A stretch of DNA of 38,861 nt from an uncultured archaeon (GCA_937143345.1 CAKZRD010000020.1:1-38861), one strand, 5' to 3'. Positions 14,802 through 23,533 are shown, numbered from the stretch's first letter. The notes: generated by a model from the sequence alone, not told the origin. Translations and numbers: made by a program.

Positions 14802-15203
14802 TTATTTAACAGACAAATGAGAAGAACCTTTAGTTGCTCCTATACCAGCAGCCCCATGCTTAACTGGTTTTCGGTTTAGTACGAATTCTCCTAATCTATG
14901 TCCTATCATCTCTTCCGTTATTTTGACAGGAACAAATTCTTTTCCGTTATGAATACCTACTGTCCAACCAATAAATTGTGGAATTATCACTAAATCCCTA
15001 AAATGTGTTCTTGGCATCTTACCTTTTTGTATTTTTTTTGATGCTTTCTTTAAGAATTTTAAATGCAAATTTTCATTTCTTATTAAGCTTCTTCTTTCTC
15101 GCGCTGTTAAGAGTTTAGAAAATTCTAAAAAACTCATATTTTTTAATTCGTCTAATGTTTTTCCTCTATATTTCTTTTTTTTAGAAGTAACTTCTTCCTT
15201 CAT
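14802..15203 (-). CDS. rps19: ribosomal protein uS19
   Basis: A 133-aa small-subunit protein of normal archaeal length. The core has K-M-P-R-T-H-F-R-D-L-V-I-I-P-Q, V-G-I-H-N-G-K-E-F-V-P-V, and M-I-G-H-R-L-G-E-F. The ending K-H-G-A-A-G-I-G-A-T-K-G-S-S is typical of the archaeal/eukaryotic S15e type. A Shine-Dalgarno gggagg precedes the ATG inside uL2, which it overlaps by 4 nt. Confidence 0.97.
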   Translation of the reverse strand: MKEEVTSKKKKYRGKTLDELKNMSFLEFSKLLTARERRSLIRNENLHLKFLKKASKKIQKGKMPRTHFRDLVIIPQFIGWTVGIHNGKEFVPVKITEEMIGHRLGEFVLNRKPVKHGAAGIGATKGSSHLSVK

Positions 15204-15898
15204 GCTTTTTTCCTCCCAGTTCTTTTAGGATAAAGTAAACCAACTTTTTGTCCAGAAGAAGCAAATCTCTTTACTATCTTGCTCTTTATTCTTTTTCCTC
15301 TTCCAGAACCAAAAGGATGATCAACTGCATTCATCTTAACAGCAGATGTTCTCGGCCATTTTTTAGATTTTGCTTTTTTGATAAAATATTTTTTTCCTGC
15401 TTTTAGAATTGGTTTGTCTAATCTTCCCTGCCCTGCTATTTCCCCTATTGTTGCTCTACAATTTTCTTTAAATATTTTTATTTCTTTTGAGGGCATTAAA
15501 ACTTTAACACCGAAATTTTCTTTAGAAAGAATTAAAGCAGAGTTCCCACCTGTTCTAACAAATTTTCCCCCGTCAAACGGATTTTTTTCTATATTAAAAA
15601 TTTTAGTTCCTGGATTGATATTAACTAAGAAATTTATACTTCCTTCTTTTTCTCCACCAAAAGAAATTTTATCTCCGACTGCTAAACCTTTGTTAGCTAT
15701 ATTTATGAATGTTTTTCCAGTTTTATTTTTTAATTTAACCAAGGGGGCGCTGTGACCTGCAGATCTTAAGAAATCAATAATTTCCCATTCCCCATTCAAA
15801 TCTTTAGGATAAGAAGGTTTAACAGAAAAAGCTTTCCTTTTAACTCTATAAACTAAACTTCCATGCCCTCTTGCTTGTTGGATTATTCTTTTTCCCAT
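15200..15898 (-). CDS. rpl2: ribosomal protein uL2
   Basis: A 232-aa large-subunit protein near the peptidyl transferase centre. It begins M-G-K-R-I-I-Q-Q-A-R-G and contains the RNA-binding OB and SH3-like domains and the diagnostic A-V-K-M-N-A-V-D-H-P-F-G-S-G-R-G; the histidine there corresponds to the conserved functional His. The length is near the archaeal norm (about 240). Its ATG overlaps the uL23 stop by 1 nt (TAATG). Confidence 0.97.
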   Translation of the reverse strand: MGKRIIQQARGHGSLVYRVKRKAFSVKPSYPKDLNGEWEIIDFLRSAGHSAPLVKLKNKTGKTFINIANKGLAVGDKISFGGEKEGSINFLVNINPGTKIFNIEKNPFDGGKFVRTGGNSALILSKENFGVKVLMPSKEIKIFKENCRATIGEIAGQGRLDKPILKAGKKYFIKKAKSKKWPRTSAVKMNAVDHPFGSGRGKRIKSKIVKRFASSGQKVGLLYPKRTGRKKA

Positions 15899-16155
15899 TA
15901 TAATGTTCCTACTTTCGTCGCCACATCAGCGGCAGAAAATTCCTTTTTTAATTTAACATAAGCATATTTTTTATTTCCTTTTATTAAAGTTCTTACTTTT
16001 TCAACTTTAACATCAAATAAAACTTCAACTTCTTTTTTTATTTCTTCTTTTTTTGTTTTTCTGTCTGTTTCAAAAACTAAAGTGTTTTCTCTTTCAATCA
16101 TCTTAACTATTTTTTCCGTCGATTTAGTTCCTCTTAAGATTATTTTTTCTTCCAT
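15898..16155 (-). CDS. rpl23: ribosomal protein uL23
   Basis: An 85-aa protein at the exit tunnel that forms the docking site for SRP and other factors. The motifs T-K-S-T-E-K-I, V-E-V-L-F-D-V-K-V-E-K-V-R-T-L and K-Y-A-Y-V-K-L match the family. The length equals usual archaeal uL23. It starts inside uL4 with a 16-nt overlap. Confidence 0.96.
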   Translation of the reverse strand: MEEKIILRGTKSTEKIVKMIERENTLVFETDRKTKKEEIKKEVEVLFDVKVEKVRTLIKGNKKYAYVKLKKEFSAADVATKVGTL

Positions 16156-16928
16156 ATTTCTCCTATCTCTTTAATCGAATTTTCTGTAAATAAAATTAAT
16201 CTTCCAAGTTTTCCGTTTAAACTTAAATCAGCTATTTTTAATTCTGGAGTTTTTTTAATTTCTAATCCTTTAATTTTAAAATTCTCATTTTTGGAGATAA
16301 CAAATAAAATCCCTGCAGTTTTTTTGTATTTTCTTCCTCGCATTTTTCCTTTTCCTGCCCTTATTTTTTTATTTTGAAGCAAACTATCAAATTTCTCTCC
16401 GATTATTTTTTTCATTAGATTGAAAAAATCTTTTGTTTTGAGTTTTAAGACATCGCTTGAAAAAATAAATGGCAAATTTGAAATTTTTAGATTGTAATTT
16501 TTCTCAATAATCTTTTTATCTATAGATGATGTTAGGCAAGAATTAATTGCTAAAAGAAGCTCTTTTTTATTTATTTTTCTAAATTGGTTTTCTTCAACTC
16601 TTGGTGGATGTGCCTCTCTACCTCCGACAGTAGAAGCTGCTGTTGCTCCGACCCATGTAAAAGAAGAGCCGTTTCTCGCCATAATTTTCCTAGGTATTCT
16701 TGAAATTCCTCTTCCATATGTAACTTTCCACGCATGTCTTTTTTTTCTTAAAATCCCAGAAGCAGAATACATTGCTCCAGCACCTATTTTTGTTCCGTGT
16801 GGTTGTTTTCTTTTTTGTGCTTCGAAAACTTTTTGAACAATATCTTTTCTTATTCCAGAAAAAAAATTAAATGGTAAAACAATTTCGCCCGTTTCCTTCC
16901 CTTCTTTGTTTAATATTTTTGCTTTCAT
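16140..16928 (-). CDS. rpl4: ribosomal protein uL4
   Basis: A 262-aa large-subunit protein with an extended loop reaching the exit tunnel. The loop signature G-I-S-R-I-P-R-K, then A-T-A-A-S-T-V-G-G-R-E-A-H-P-P, is clear. The C-terminus contains K-G-K-M-R-G-R-K-Y and I-L-F-V. Bacterial L4 also autoregulates the S10 operon; whether this one does is unknown. It overlaps uL3 by 4 nt. Confidence 0.97.
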   Translation of the reverse strand: MKAKILNKEGKETGEIVLPFNFFSGIRKDIVQKVFEAQKRKQPHGTKIGAGAMYSASGILRKKRHAWKVTYGRGISRIPRKIMARNGSSFTWVGATAASTVGGREAHPPRVEENQFRKINKKELLLAINSCLTSSIDKKIIEKNYNLKISNLPFIFSSDVLKLKTKDFFNLMKKIIGEKFDSLLQNKKIRAGKGKMRGRKYKKTAGILFVISKNENFKIKGLEIKKTPELKIADLSLNGKLGRLILFTENSIKEIGEIWKKK

Positions 16929-17872
16929 GTTAAATCAATTAACGAATATCTCTTTTTTAATTGTCTTTTAGTCGGTCGTAATGGTTTTGTTAATAATAAA
17001 ACTCTTTTTTTAGGTCCTTGAACAGAACCAGCAATAATTAAATAATCTCCATTAATTTTTCCATATTTGTGAAAACCGCTTTTTGGCGTAATATCTTTTT
17101 CTTTTGCATTTCCTCTTCCAATAATTAACAAATTATAGATAATTCGTGTATGAAATCCGGTTTGTCCGGCCATCGGGGTGATAAACATAACTCTTGCAGG
17201 ATGCCAAGGTCCTAAAGAACCTGGTCTTCGAACTCCTTTTTCTGATTTGTGTTGCCTCAAAGAAATTCCAAATCTTTTTACAGGTCCTTGTAAACCTTTT
17301 CCTTTTGTTACACCCCTAACATCTACCAAATTTCCATTAAAAACTTCTGAGATTTTGATTGTTTTCCCAATTTTTTCTTTTATAAAAGAAATTTTTTCTT
17401 CTTTTGTTCCTACTATAGGCAGTTCAACAAAATCCGGAGTTTTTTTAAAGTATTCTTTTCCTAAACGAGAATAAACAAGAATTCTAACATCATCGAACTC
17501 CTTATTAAAAGATTCTATTTGAGAAAAAATTTTTTTTGGAAGTTTAATTTTTCTTTTTAAATTTCTTTCGTTAGAAACAATAATTTCGCCGACAACATTT
17601 TTATTTTTATAAAACCTTACAGAAAAGATTTTTAGTTCTGGACATTCTAAAATTGTTACTGGTATTGAGATTTTTTTTCCTTTTGTCATTGAATCCGGAG
17701 TTTCATCTTTAACAATAGCAGACATCATACCTACTTTATAAGCTAAAAAACCTAACAAACCTTTTTCTTCAGTTTTTATAACTTCCCAATTAATGTCAGG
17801 AATTAGTTGCTCAGCTCTCTTCTTTGGCCATACCTGTAAACTTCCGTATTTTGGTCTATGTAATCTTGGCAT
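16925..17872 (-). CDS. rpl3: ribosomal protein uL3
   Basis: A 315-aa large-subunit protein and the promoter-proximal gene of the 23-gene ribosomal cluster. Diagnostic parts are the N-terminal R-P-K-Y-G-S-L-Q-V-W-P-K-K-R-A, the core V-R-G-V-T-K-G-K-G-L-Q-G, and R-P-G-S-L-G-P-W-H-P-A-R-V with M-A-G-Q-T-G-F-H-T-R. It has no visible Shine-Dalgarno sequence; a TATA box at 17923-17931 and an inverted repeat lie upstream. Confidence 0.97.
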   Translation of the reverse strand: MPRLHRPKYGSLQVWPKKRAEQLIPDINWEVIKTEEKGLLGFLAYKVGMMSAIVKDETPDSMTKGKKISIPVTILECPELKIFSVRFYKNKNVVGEIIVSNERNLKRKIKLPKKIFSQIESFNKEFDDVRILVYSRLGKEYFKKTPDFVELPIVGTKEEKISFIKEKIGKTIKISEVFNGNLVDVRGVTKGKGLQGPVKRFGISLRQHKSEKGVRRPGSLGPWHPARVMFITPMAGQTGFHTRIIYNLLIIGRGNAKEKDITPKSGFHKYGKINGDYLIIAGSVQGPKKRVLLLTKPLRPTKRQLKKRYSLIDLT

Positions 17873-17879
17873 AATTAAA

Positions 17880-17912
17880 GTTGCATTCGCCTATTAAAGA
17901 CGAGTGTGCAAC
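17880..17912 (-). promoter_or_regulatory. inverted repeat in the leader/start region of the ribosomal cluster
   Basis: Six perfect base pairs (gttgca with tgcaac) enclose a second 5-bp stem (tcgtc with ggcga on the minus strand, one G-U pair) and a 7-nt loop. It ends 7 nt before the uL3 ATG. By TATA spacing the transcript may start near 17900, inside the repeat. It could then be a DNA operator over the start site; if transcription starts further upstream it would be an RNA hairpin blocking the uL3 start. Confidence 0.55.
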
Positions 17913-17921
17913 ACCAAAAGT

Positions 17922-17932
17922 TATTTAAATCT
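17922..17932 (-). promoter_or_regulatory. TATA box of the uL3-uL15 cluster
   Basis: On the minus strand the sequence reads agatttaaataa, a good archaeal TATA box. It lies about 50-60 nt before the uL3 ATG and predicts transcription from about 17900. No other strong promoter is seen inside the following 11 kb, where genes touch or overlap. Confidence 0.6.
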
Positions 17933-18088
17933 AATAAAAAACATGCTTTTTAAATTCTTCTATTTGAAAAATCTAAATTTTATACCTTTGAAATAACCTT
18001 TATTTAGAAGAGAAACTCCTGCTGTTAGAAATCAAGAAGTAAGAAAGTTCAATTTTTGAAATAAAACTTGTATGAACAGAATAAAAAG

Positions 18089-20284
18089 CTATTGGTTTTC
18101 AGCTAAACCTTTTCTGTTTCTTATTTGTTGTATTACTTTTTGTTGAAGTTCGTTAGGAAGTTTCTCAAAAACCTGGTCAACTAAACTTGAAACACCCCTT
18201 CCACCAGTAGCACTTCTTAAATCACTACTCCAACCAATCATTTCACCTACAGGCATTTTCGCTTTAATAAAAGAAACAATTCCTTCTTGCTTAGCTTCTA
18301 AAATTTGTCCTCTTTTTTGTGTGACTAATTTTGTAACTTCCCCCATATATTCTGTTGGAACTTCTATTAAATGTGTCTGAACTGGCTCAAATAAAACAGG
18401 TGTAGCATTCTTAAAAGCAAACTGAATAGATTCTCGAATAGCAGGATATACTTGTGCTGGCCCTCTGTGAATTGCGTCTTCGTGAAGCTTTAAGTCAACT
18501 AAAGAAACTTTTAAATTTGTACAAGGTTCTCTAGCCAAAGGTCCTGCTTTCATAACCATTTCAAAAGCGTCAAGAATTAATTCGATAACTTCTCCGATAT
18601 AAACTTCTCCTTTCGTTTTGTCTAAGAAGACATTTCCCATAAAAACATCCCTATATTGGCGAGCTTCTTCATTAGGAATTCCAAGAGAAAATAAAAGAGA
18701 CCTCACTCTGTCATCGTTTTTCTTTATTCTTCCTTCCGGAATTTCTCCTTTTTCTATTGCTTCGACAACATTTTGTTCAAGTGGCTCAACCTGAAGATAA
18801 AATGTATTATGCTTATTAGGTGATCTTCCCTCGGTCGGAGAAGATTTTTTTAAAACAGTTTCTCTATAAACAATAATTGGATTGGAAGTTTTAACTTGAA
18901 CATTTTTCTCATTTCGTATTCTTCCTTCAATAATCTCTAAGTGTAATTCCCCCATTCCAGAAATTAGGTTCTCTCCAGTTTCTTCATTTATTTCGATTTT
19001 TATCGATGGATCTTCTTTTGCAACTTTTCTTAAAACATCAATAAGTTTAGGTAAGTCAATAGATTTTTCTACAGTTATAGATTTTGTAATTACTGGTTGA
19101 AAAATATGTCTCATTTCTTCAAAAGATTGTTGTTCATTAATTGTTATTGTCTCACCAGCTTCAGCATTAATTCCAGATATCGCACAGATATTTCCAGCAG
19201 TAATTTCATCGACTAATTCCGGCTTTATTCCATCATAAACAAAAACTTGTTGAATTCTTTGTTTTTTCTTTGCTAAATTTAAATAGATCTCTTGCCCAGT
19301 CTTTAACCTACCAGACCACAATCTTCCTGCGCAAATTTCTTTTCCAGAACGAGGATCAATAACAATTCTTGTAATAACGAAAGCAGTTTCTCCGTCTATA
19401 TCGCAATTAATCAAATTTTTTCCGAACTTTGTCTCAACATCTCCCCTCCATATCTTAGGAATTCTATATTTTTGTGCCTCTATTGGGGAAGGTAAATGTT
19501 TAACGACAATGTCCATAATAGATTCAAACAAAGAAGCATTTTTCCAAACCCAATCTTTTCTTTCTTGTTCAGACAATTTTTCATCGTAAATTTTATAAAT
19601 ATCTTGGAAAGATACATTTTTCTTTTTCATAAAGGGAACAGTTAAGGCCCAATTATCTCTAGCAGAACCAAAAGCGACGCTTCCGTTATTAACGTTAACT
19701 TGCCATTTATCTTTAAATTCTTTTTCAGCAATATTTGCAACTAAAGTATTGAATTCGTTAATAATTTTAACAAATCTCTCTTGCATTTGCTGGGGGGTTA
19801 ATTTCAATTCTTTGATTAATCTATCAACTTTATTAATAAAAAGAACTGGTTTAACTCTTTCTCTTAATGCTTGTTTAAGAACTGTTTCTGTCTGTGGCAT
19901 TATCCCTTCAGAAGCGCAAACTAAAACTATTGTCCCATCAACAGCTCTCATCGCTCTTGTAACATTACCTGAAAAATCTACATGCCCTGGAGTATCAATT
20001 AAGTTAACTAAAAACTCTTTCCCCTCGAATTCGTGAACCATTGAAACATTAGCAGAGTCAACTGTAAGCAATCTCTCTTGCTCGTCAGCATGTTGCCATG
20101 TCGCCATTCCTTCCTCCAAGTCGCCTGCATTTTTAGCAGCAAGTTTTCCAGCAGCAGCTAAAAGATTATCTGTAAAAGCGGTTTTCCCATGATGAATATG
20201 TGCGGAAGTAGCAATATTTCTTATACTCTCCCTACTTGTCATCAATCTTTTTATCTTATCAAAATTTTTTTCACCTGTCACCAT
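18089..20284 (-). CDS. fusA: translation elongation factor EF-2
   Basis: This 731-aa GTPase drives ribosomal translocation. The G1 loop is AHIHHGKTA (28-36), G3 is D-T-P-G-H and G4 is N-K-V-D. Domains II-V follow, and in domain IV the motif H-E-D-A-I-H-R-G-P-A-Q carries the histidine that is converted to diphthamide in archaea and eukaryotes. The length is normal. The ATG at 20284 lies about 20 nt after a TATA box, so the message is nearly leaderless. It is upstream of and co-directional with uL3 but separated by 216 nt containing a separate promoter. Confidence 0.97.
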   Translation of the reverse strand: MVTGEKNFDKIKRLMTSRESIRNIATSAHIHHGKTAFTDNLLAAAGKLAAKNAGDLEEGMATWQHADEQERLLTVDSANVSMVHEFEGKEFLVNLIDTPGHVDFSGNVTRAMRAVDGTIVLVCASEGIMPQTETVLKQALRERVKPVLFINKVDRLIKELKLTPQQMQERFVKIINEFNTLVANIAEKEFKDKWQVNVNNGSVAFGSARDNWALTVPFMKKKNVSFQDIYKIYDEKLSEQERKDWVWKNASLFESIMDIVVKHLPSPIEAQKYRIPKIWRGDVETKFGKNLINCDIDGETAFVITRIVIDPRSGKEICAGRLWSGRLKTGQEIYLNLAKKKQRIQQVFVYDGIKPELVDEITAGNICAISGINAEAGETITINEQQSFEEMRHIFQPVITKSITVEKSIDLPKLIDVLRKVAKEDPSIKIEINEETGENLISGMGELHLEIIEGRIRNEKNVQVKTSNPIIVYRETVLKKSSPTEGRSPNKHNTFYLQVEPLEQNVVEAIEKGEIPEGRIKKNDDRVRSLLFSLGIPNEEARQYRDVFMGNVFLDKTKGEVYIGEVIELILDAFEMVMKAGPLAREPCTNLKVSLVDLKLHEDAIHRGPAQVYPAIRESIQFAFKNATPVLFEPVQTHLIEVPTEYMGEVTKLVTQKRGQILEAKQEGIVSFIKAKMPVGEMIGWSSDLRSATGGRGVSSLVDQVFEKLPNELQQKVIQQIRNRKGLAENQ

Positions 20285-20305
20285 AAAAAAAATTTGAAAG
20301 GAAGG

Positions 20306-20318
20306 TTTATAAATATTT
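20306..20318 (-). promoter_or_regulatory. TATA box of EF-2
   Basis: The minus strand reads aaatatttataaa, 22-34 nt before the ATG. This implies a start of transcription at or just before the start codon. Confidence 0.6.
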
Positions 20319-20512
20319 TGTTAAAAAGTTATCATTTAATAAAATATAGTTAAAATTCAGTTAAACACGATTTATCTTTTTAGAAAGAATTATCATCAAA
20401 AATTAATAATAAAAGAACTTTCACTTGTTTTGTTTATTGTTAACTTTAAGTATTTTTATTCCAAATGTAAAAAAGTATCTGCATAGTTTTATTACTTAAA
20501 AAAAGCAATAAA

Positions 20513-20523
20513 GATTTATAAAG
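20513..20523 (+). promoter_or_regulatory. TATA box of the RecJ-like gene
   Basis: The sequence gatttataaag lies 32-42 nt before the ATG at 20555, consistent with a very short leader. Confidence 0.55.
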
Positions 20524-20554
20524 AAAAAAAATTTTATTTTTTCACTTTAAAAAA

Positions 20555-21874
20555 ATGAGAGAAGAAATAAAAAAATTCGTCGGTGAGTTCTTGCAAGAAA
20601 TAAAAAATAAAAATATAAGAATTGTGAGTCATTACGACACGGATGGCATAAGTTCTGCTACAATTTTAATAAAAACAATGAAGAGATTAAACAAAAAATT
20701 TTCCGTAAGAATAGTTAAAGGAATAGATGAAAACATAATTAATGAAGAATTAAAAAGACCTGAGAAAGAAATATTGCTTTTTAGTGATCTTGGTTCTTCA
20801 AATGTAGAAGACTTTTCAAAAACAAATTCGAAAGTTTTTATAATCGACCACCACGAAATAAAAAAGGAAAATATGGGAGGAAATGTTTTCATCTTAAATC
20901 CTCACTTAAATAAAAAAGAAAATCTTTGTTCTGCCGCTTTATGTTATCTTTTTTCTAAAGAGATATCTCCTTTCAACAAAGATTTATCAAAGCTTGCTCT
21001 TCTTGGAATGGTAGGTGACAGACACGAATCAGAAATAACAAAAAGCTATTACGAAATAATAAAGGACTGTGAAGATATAGAAATAAAAAAGAGTTTATTA
21101 ATTTTTTCTGCAACGAGACCATTAAAGAGAGCTCTTGAATATTCTACAACATTTTACATTCCGGGGATAACTGGTTTTTCTGAAGGAGTTAATGAACTTT
21201 TAAAGGAAATAGGGATTCAAGAAAATAAAAGTTTGCATGAATTAGATGAAAATGAAACTTCTAAATTAATTACAAGAATAATGTTAAAAAAAGGAAGAAA
21301 CTTTAGCGAAGAAGAAATTCTTGGTAACATTTTCATAACAAATTTTTTTAACAGAAAAGAGGATTTAAGAGAAATAAGTGTTTTAGTAAATGCGTGTTCT
21401 CGATTAGGCTTTCCTGATTTAGCTATTTCTTTTTGTATGGAAAAAGAAGGGTTTTATGAAAGAGCACAAGAAATTTATATTAAATATAGGAGAGAATTGA
21501 TAGATAGTTTAAAAAATTTTGAAAGGCTAGAGAAAATAAACGGGAATGGATTTGTAATTTTAAACGGAAAAGAAAAAATAAAAGATGCAATAATAGGAAC
21601 TGTTTGCTCTATAATTTCTTCTTCAAACATTTATGATAAGGGAACTATCTTGATAGGCATGGCATACAATAATGATAAAATAAAAATTTCTGCAAGAGTC
21701 GTTGGAAAAAGTGATAAAAATCTTAAACAAGTTCTAGAAAAAGCTGTTTGCAATATTAAAGCGGATGTTGGTGGACACAAGGAGGCTGCCGGCTGTTTAA
21801 TAAGAAAAGAAGACGAGAAAATATTTATAGAAGAAATAAAGAAAAATTTAGAAATAGAACTAATAAAAGTTTAA
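20555..21874 (+). CDS. DHH/DHHA1 nuclease, archaeal RecJ-like (GAN type)
   Basis: A 439-aa single-strand exonuclease-type protein. Motif I is HYDTDGISS (26-34), a metal-binding F-S-D-L-G follows at 76-80, and the DHH motif is I-I-D-H-H-E (96-101). A further D-R-H-E is at about 150, and the DHHA1 motif G-G-H-K-E-A-A-G is at 406-413. Archaeal relatives (GAN/RecJ1) act on DNA ends and bind GINS at the replication fork, while others act on RNA. I cannot separate these roles by eye. In many archaea this gene sits by uS15, which is not here. Its own TATA box suggests a single-gene unit. Confidence 0.88.
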   Translation: MREEIKKFVGEFLQEIKNKNIRIVSHYDTDGISSATILIKTMKRLNKKFSVRIVKGIDENIINEELKRPEKEILLFSDLGSSNVEDFSKTNSKVFIIDHHEIKKENMGGNVFILNPHLNKKENLCSAALCYLFSKEISPFNKDLSKLALLGMVGDRHESEITKSYYEIIKDCEDIEIKKSLLIFSATRPLKRALEYSTTFYIPGITGFSEGVNELLKEIGIQENKSLHELDENETSKLITRIMLKKGRNFSEEEILGNIFITNFFNRKEDLREISVLVNACSRLGFPDLAISFCMEKEGFYERAQEIYIKYRRELIDSLKNFERLEKINGNGFVILNGKEKIKDAIIGTVCSIISSSNIYDKGTILIGMAYNNDKIKISARVVGKSDKNLKQVLEKAVCNIKADVGGHKEAAGCLIRKEDEKIFIEEIKKNLEIELIKV

Positions 21875-22136
21875 ACTAAACAAGCTTGTTCTAATATTAA
21901 TAATCTAATTACCTATGATTATATTTAACTTTTTATTACAACTTTGATAGTTCCATACAATAGAAAATATCTCATAAATAAAATTTAGTTGGGTTATAAA
22001 AAAGTAAGAAAATAAAAAATTTTCAGCATAAAAAAGCCAATAAATCTTTTTTCTAACAAAAAACATAAATGTCTTTTAAATATTTTTTAACTTATCTATA
22101 GAATTAATTTTAAATATATTTACAAAATTTTATTTT

Positions 22137-22331
22137 CTAATTAGATTCTATACTAATAGCTCCGGTTGGGCAGGAGTTCTTTGCTTCTTCTTCGCAAGTT
22201 ATTTTTTCTTTTTTTTCTTTTTTTACATTGGCCTTTCCTTTCTCAAGAAAGAAACTTTCTGGACAAATAGACTCACAGCTACCACAACCAATACACTTCT
22301 TTTTATCAATTTTTATCTTGTACACTTTCAC
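22137..22331 (-). CDS. single [4Fe-4S] ferredoxin
   Basis: A 64-aa ferredoxin with cluster ligands C13, C16, C19 (CIGCGSC) and C54 (CPTGAI). C23 and C46 lie where the structural disulphide of Thermotoga-type single-cluster ferredoxins is found. The start appears to be GTG at 22329-22331, which overlaps the upstream membrane protein gene by 26 nt; another GTG two codons later is possible. A long overlap with a thioredoxin-like gene suggests co-translation. Its redox partners are not visible in the window. Confidence 0.88.
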   Translation of the reverse strand: MKVYKIKIDKKKCIGCGSCESICPESFFLEKGKANVKKEKKEKITCEEEAKNSCPTGAISIESN

Positions 22332-22692
22332 ACCCCGTTATTTTAATTAAAGTTCCTTTCGAAAAAAAATTAAAATAAATTTTATCATTAACTTTCCAAG
22401 CAGGAGTTACGATAATTCCGCTACACCTATCATTATTTTTTGAACAATCAATAAAATTAATATAATTAAAAGTTTCTTCAAGTTCTTTTATTTGCTCTTT
22501 TGTTGTTTTGTAATCGGAAAAACCATAAAGAGTAATATTTTTTTCTTTGATACATTCTTCTAAATTTTTTTCTTTTGGCTGTTCTGGAATTATTTTAGGT
22601 AAATAATCCTTATAAAGATAAGCTAAAAATAAAAGAATCAGGATTATAATAGAAAAGATTAGTAAAGGATAAAACTTTTTTTTTCTCTTCAT
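22306..22692 (-). CDS. membrane-anchored thioredoxin-like protein lacking CxxC
   Basis: A 128-aa protein with one N-terminal membrane segment (8-26) and an outside domain. I-T-L-Y-G-F-S-D, N-Y-I-N-F-I-D-C and T-P-A-W-K-V-N-D-K-I-Y resemble the thioredoxin-like domain attached to VKOR proteins, including a T-P cis-proline loop. The CxxC active site is missing: after Y-G-F the residues are S-D-Y-K-T. Four cysteines remain in the outside domain (47, 83, 90, 121). It is translated just before the ferredoxin gene. It may be a binding or chaperone-like variant rather than an oxidoreductase. Confidence 0.55.
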   Translation of the reverse strand: MKRKKKFYPLLIFSIIILILLFLAYLYKDYLPKIIPEQPKEKNLEECIKEKNITLYGFSDYKTTKEQIKELEETFNYINFIDCSKNNDRCSGIIVTPAWKVNDKIYFNFFSKGTLIKITGCESVQDKN

Positions 22693-23028
22693 CTTCTTTA
22701 TAAAAAAATAAAATATTTAAACTTAACTATTTAAATTCTGTTAAACTAAAAGAAACGTAAATTAAGATAGTTTTTTCATTCTTCCTCTTATCAAAACTTT
22801 TTGTGAATTGACAAAATATCCGCACTCTGCAATATTCTTTGAACAGGATAGTTTTAAGAAAGATTATTAGAATTTTGGTGTTTTCATCTAGAAAAATATT
22901 AGAAATCTCTCTTCATAAATTTAACTCTACTATTGCAATTATAACCTGAATAGGAGGTTTAAAATAAAAACAAGCCCACTTAAATAAGATAAAGAAAAGT
23001 TTATAAATGCCTTTTTCTAAAATCTCAA
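22693..23028. other. 336-bp intergenic region
   Basis: A region between two divergent genes. It holds an AT-rich promoter area for the thioredoxin-like gene at the left and the TATA box of TFS at 22999-23008 on the right. A perfect aggaggt-type Shine-Dalgarno motif at about 22951-22956 is not followed by a start codon. I see no ORF and no clear RNA gene in it. Confidence 0.5.
22999..23008 (+). promoter_or_regulatory. TATA box of TFS gene
   Basis: The sequence gtttataaat is centred about 25 nt before the ATG at 23029, predicting a leaderless transcript. Confidence 0.65.
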
Positions 23029-23337
23029 ATGAAATTTTGTCCTAAATGTGGGGCAATGCTGGTTTTGAAGAACAAAAACTTCGGTTGCCCAAGGTGTAGT
23101 TATTCGACAAAAGAAAAAGTCGAATTAAAAGTTAAAGAAAAATTAGAAGAAAAACAAGAAATTGAAGTTGTCAAAGATAAAGATGTTGATATTCTCCCAA
23201 AAGTTTTTGCTGAATGTAAAAAATGTAAAAACAATGAAGCATATTTTTGGACATCACAAACAAGGGGAAGTGATGAAACAGAAACAAGATTTTTTCGTTG
23301 TACAAAATGTAATAACACTTGGAGAGAGTATAAATAA
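23029..23337 (+). CDS. tfs: transcription factor S (RNA polymerase cleavage factor)
   Basis: A 102-aa protein. The N-terminal zinc ribbon is FCPKCGAML (C4, C7) with C-P-R-C, and the C-terminal TFIIS-type ribbon is C-K-K-C ... F-F-R-C-T-K-C. The acidic S-D-E loop between them (RGSDETETRFF) inserts into the polymerase and stimulates cleavage of backtracked RNA. The length is normal for archaeal TFS. A well placed TATA box suggests leaderless expression. Confidence 0.94.
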   Translation: MKFCPKCGAMLVLKNKNFGCPRCSYSTKEKVELKVKEKLEEKQEIEVVKDKDVDILPKVFAECKKCKNNEAYFWTSQTRGSDETETRFFRCTKCNNTWREYK

Positions 23338-23458
23338 TATTAATTCTTATTAAAATTATAAAATAAAAAAATATTTTTAGTATTTTTAAAAAATTTTTAA
23401 ACTTTCGTATTTCCCAATCTGCTATCACAGAATTTTTATAAGAATTCTAATACAGAAA

Positions 23459-23533
23459 TGACCCCGGAGGGATTTGAACCCTCGACACCCGCGTTAAGAG
23501 CGCGGTACTCTAACCGAACTGAGCTACGGGGCC
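23459..23533 (-). tRNA. tRNA-Lys (CTT)
   Basis: A complete cloverleaf of 75 nt: acceptor GGCCCCG/CGGGGTC with discriminator A, D stem GCTC/GAGT, anticodon stem CCGCG/CGCGG with loop CTCTTAA (anticodon CTT), and T arm GAGGG/CCCTC. No intron and no encoded CCA. Confidence 0.93.

Noticed and set aside
21879-21890. Perfect palindrome aacaagcttgtt just after the RecJ-like gene
   Set aside because: It is only 12 bp, has no loop or clear T-run after it, and can arise by chance in AT-rich DNA.
22951-22956. Shine-Dalgarno-like aggagg in the TFS upstream region
   Set aside because: No start codon follows at a suitable distance and no open frame is present.
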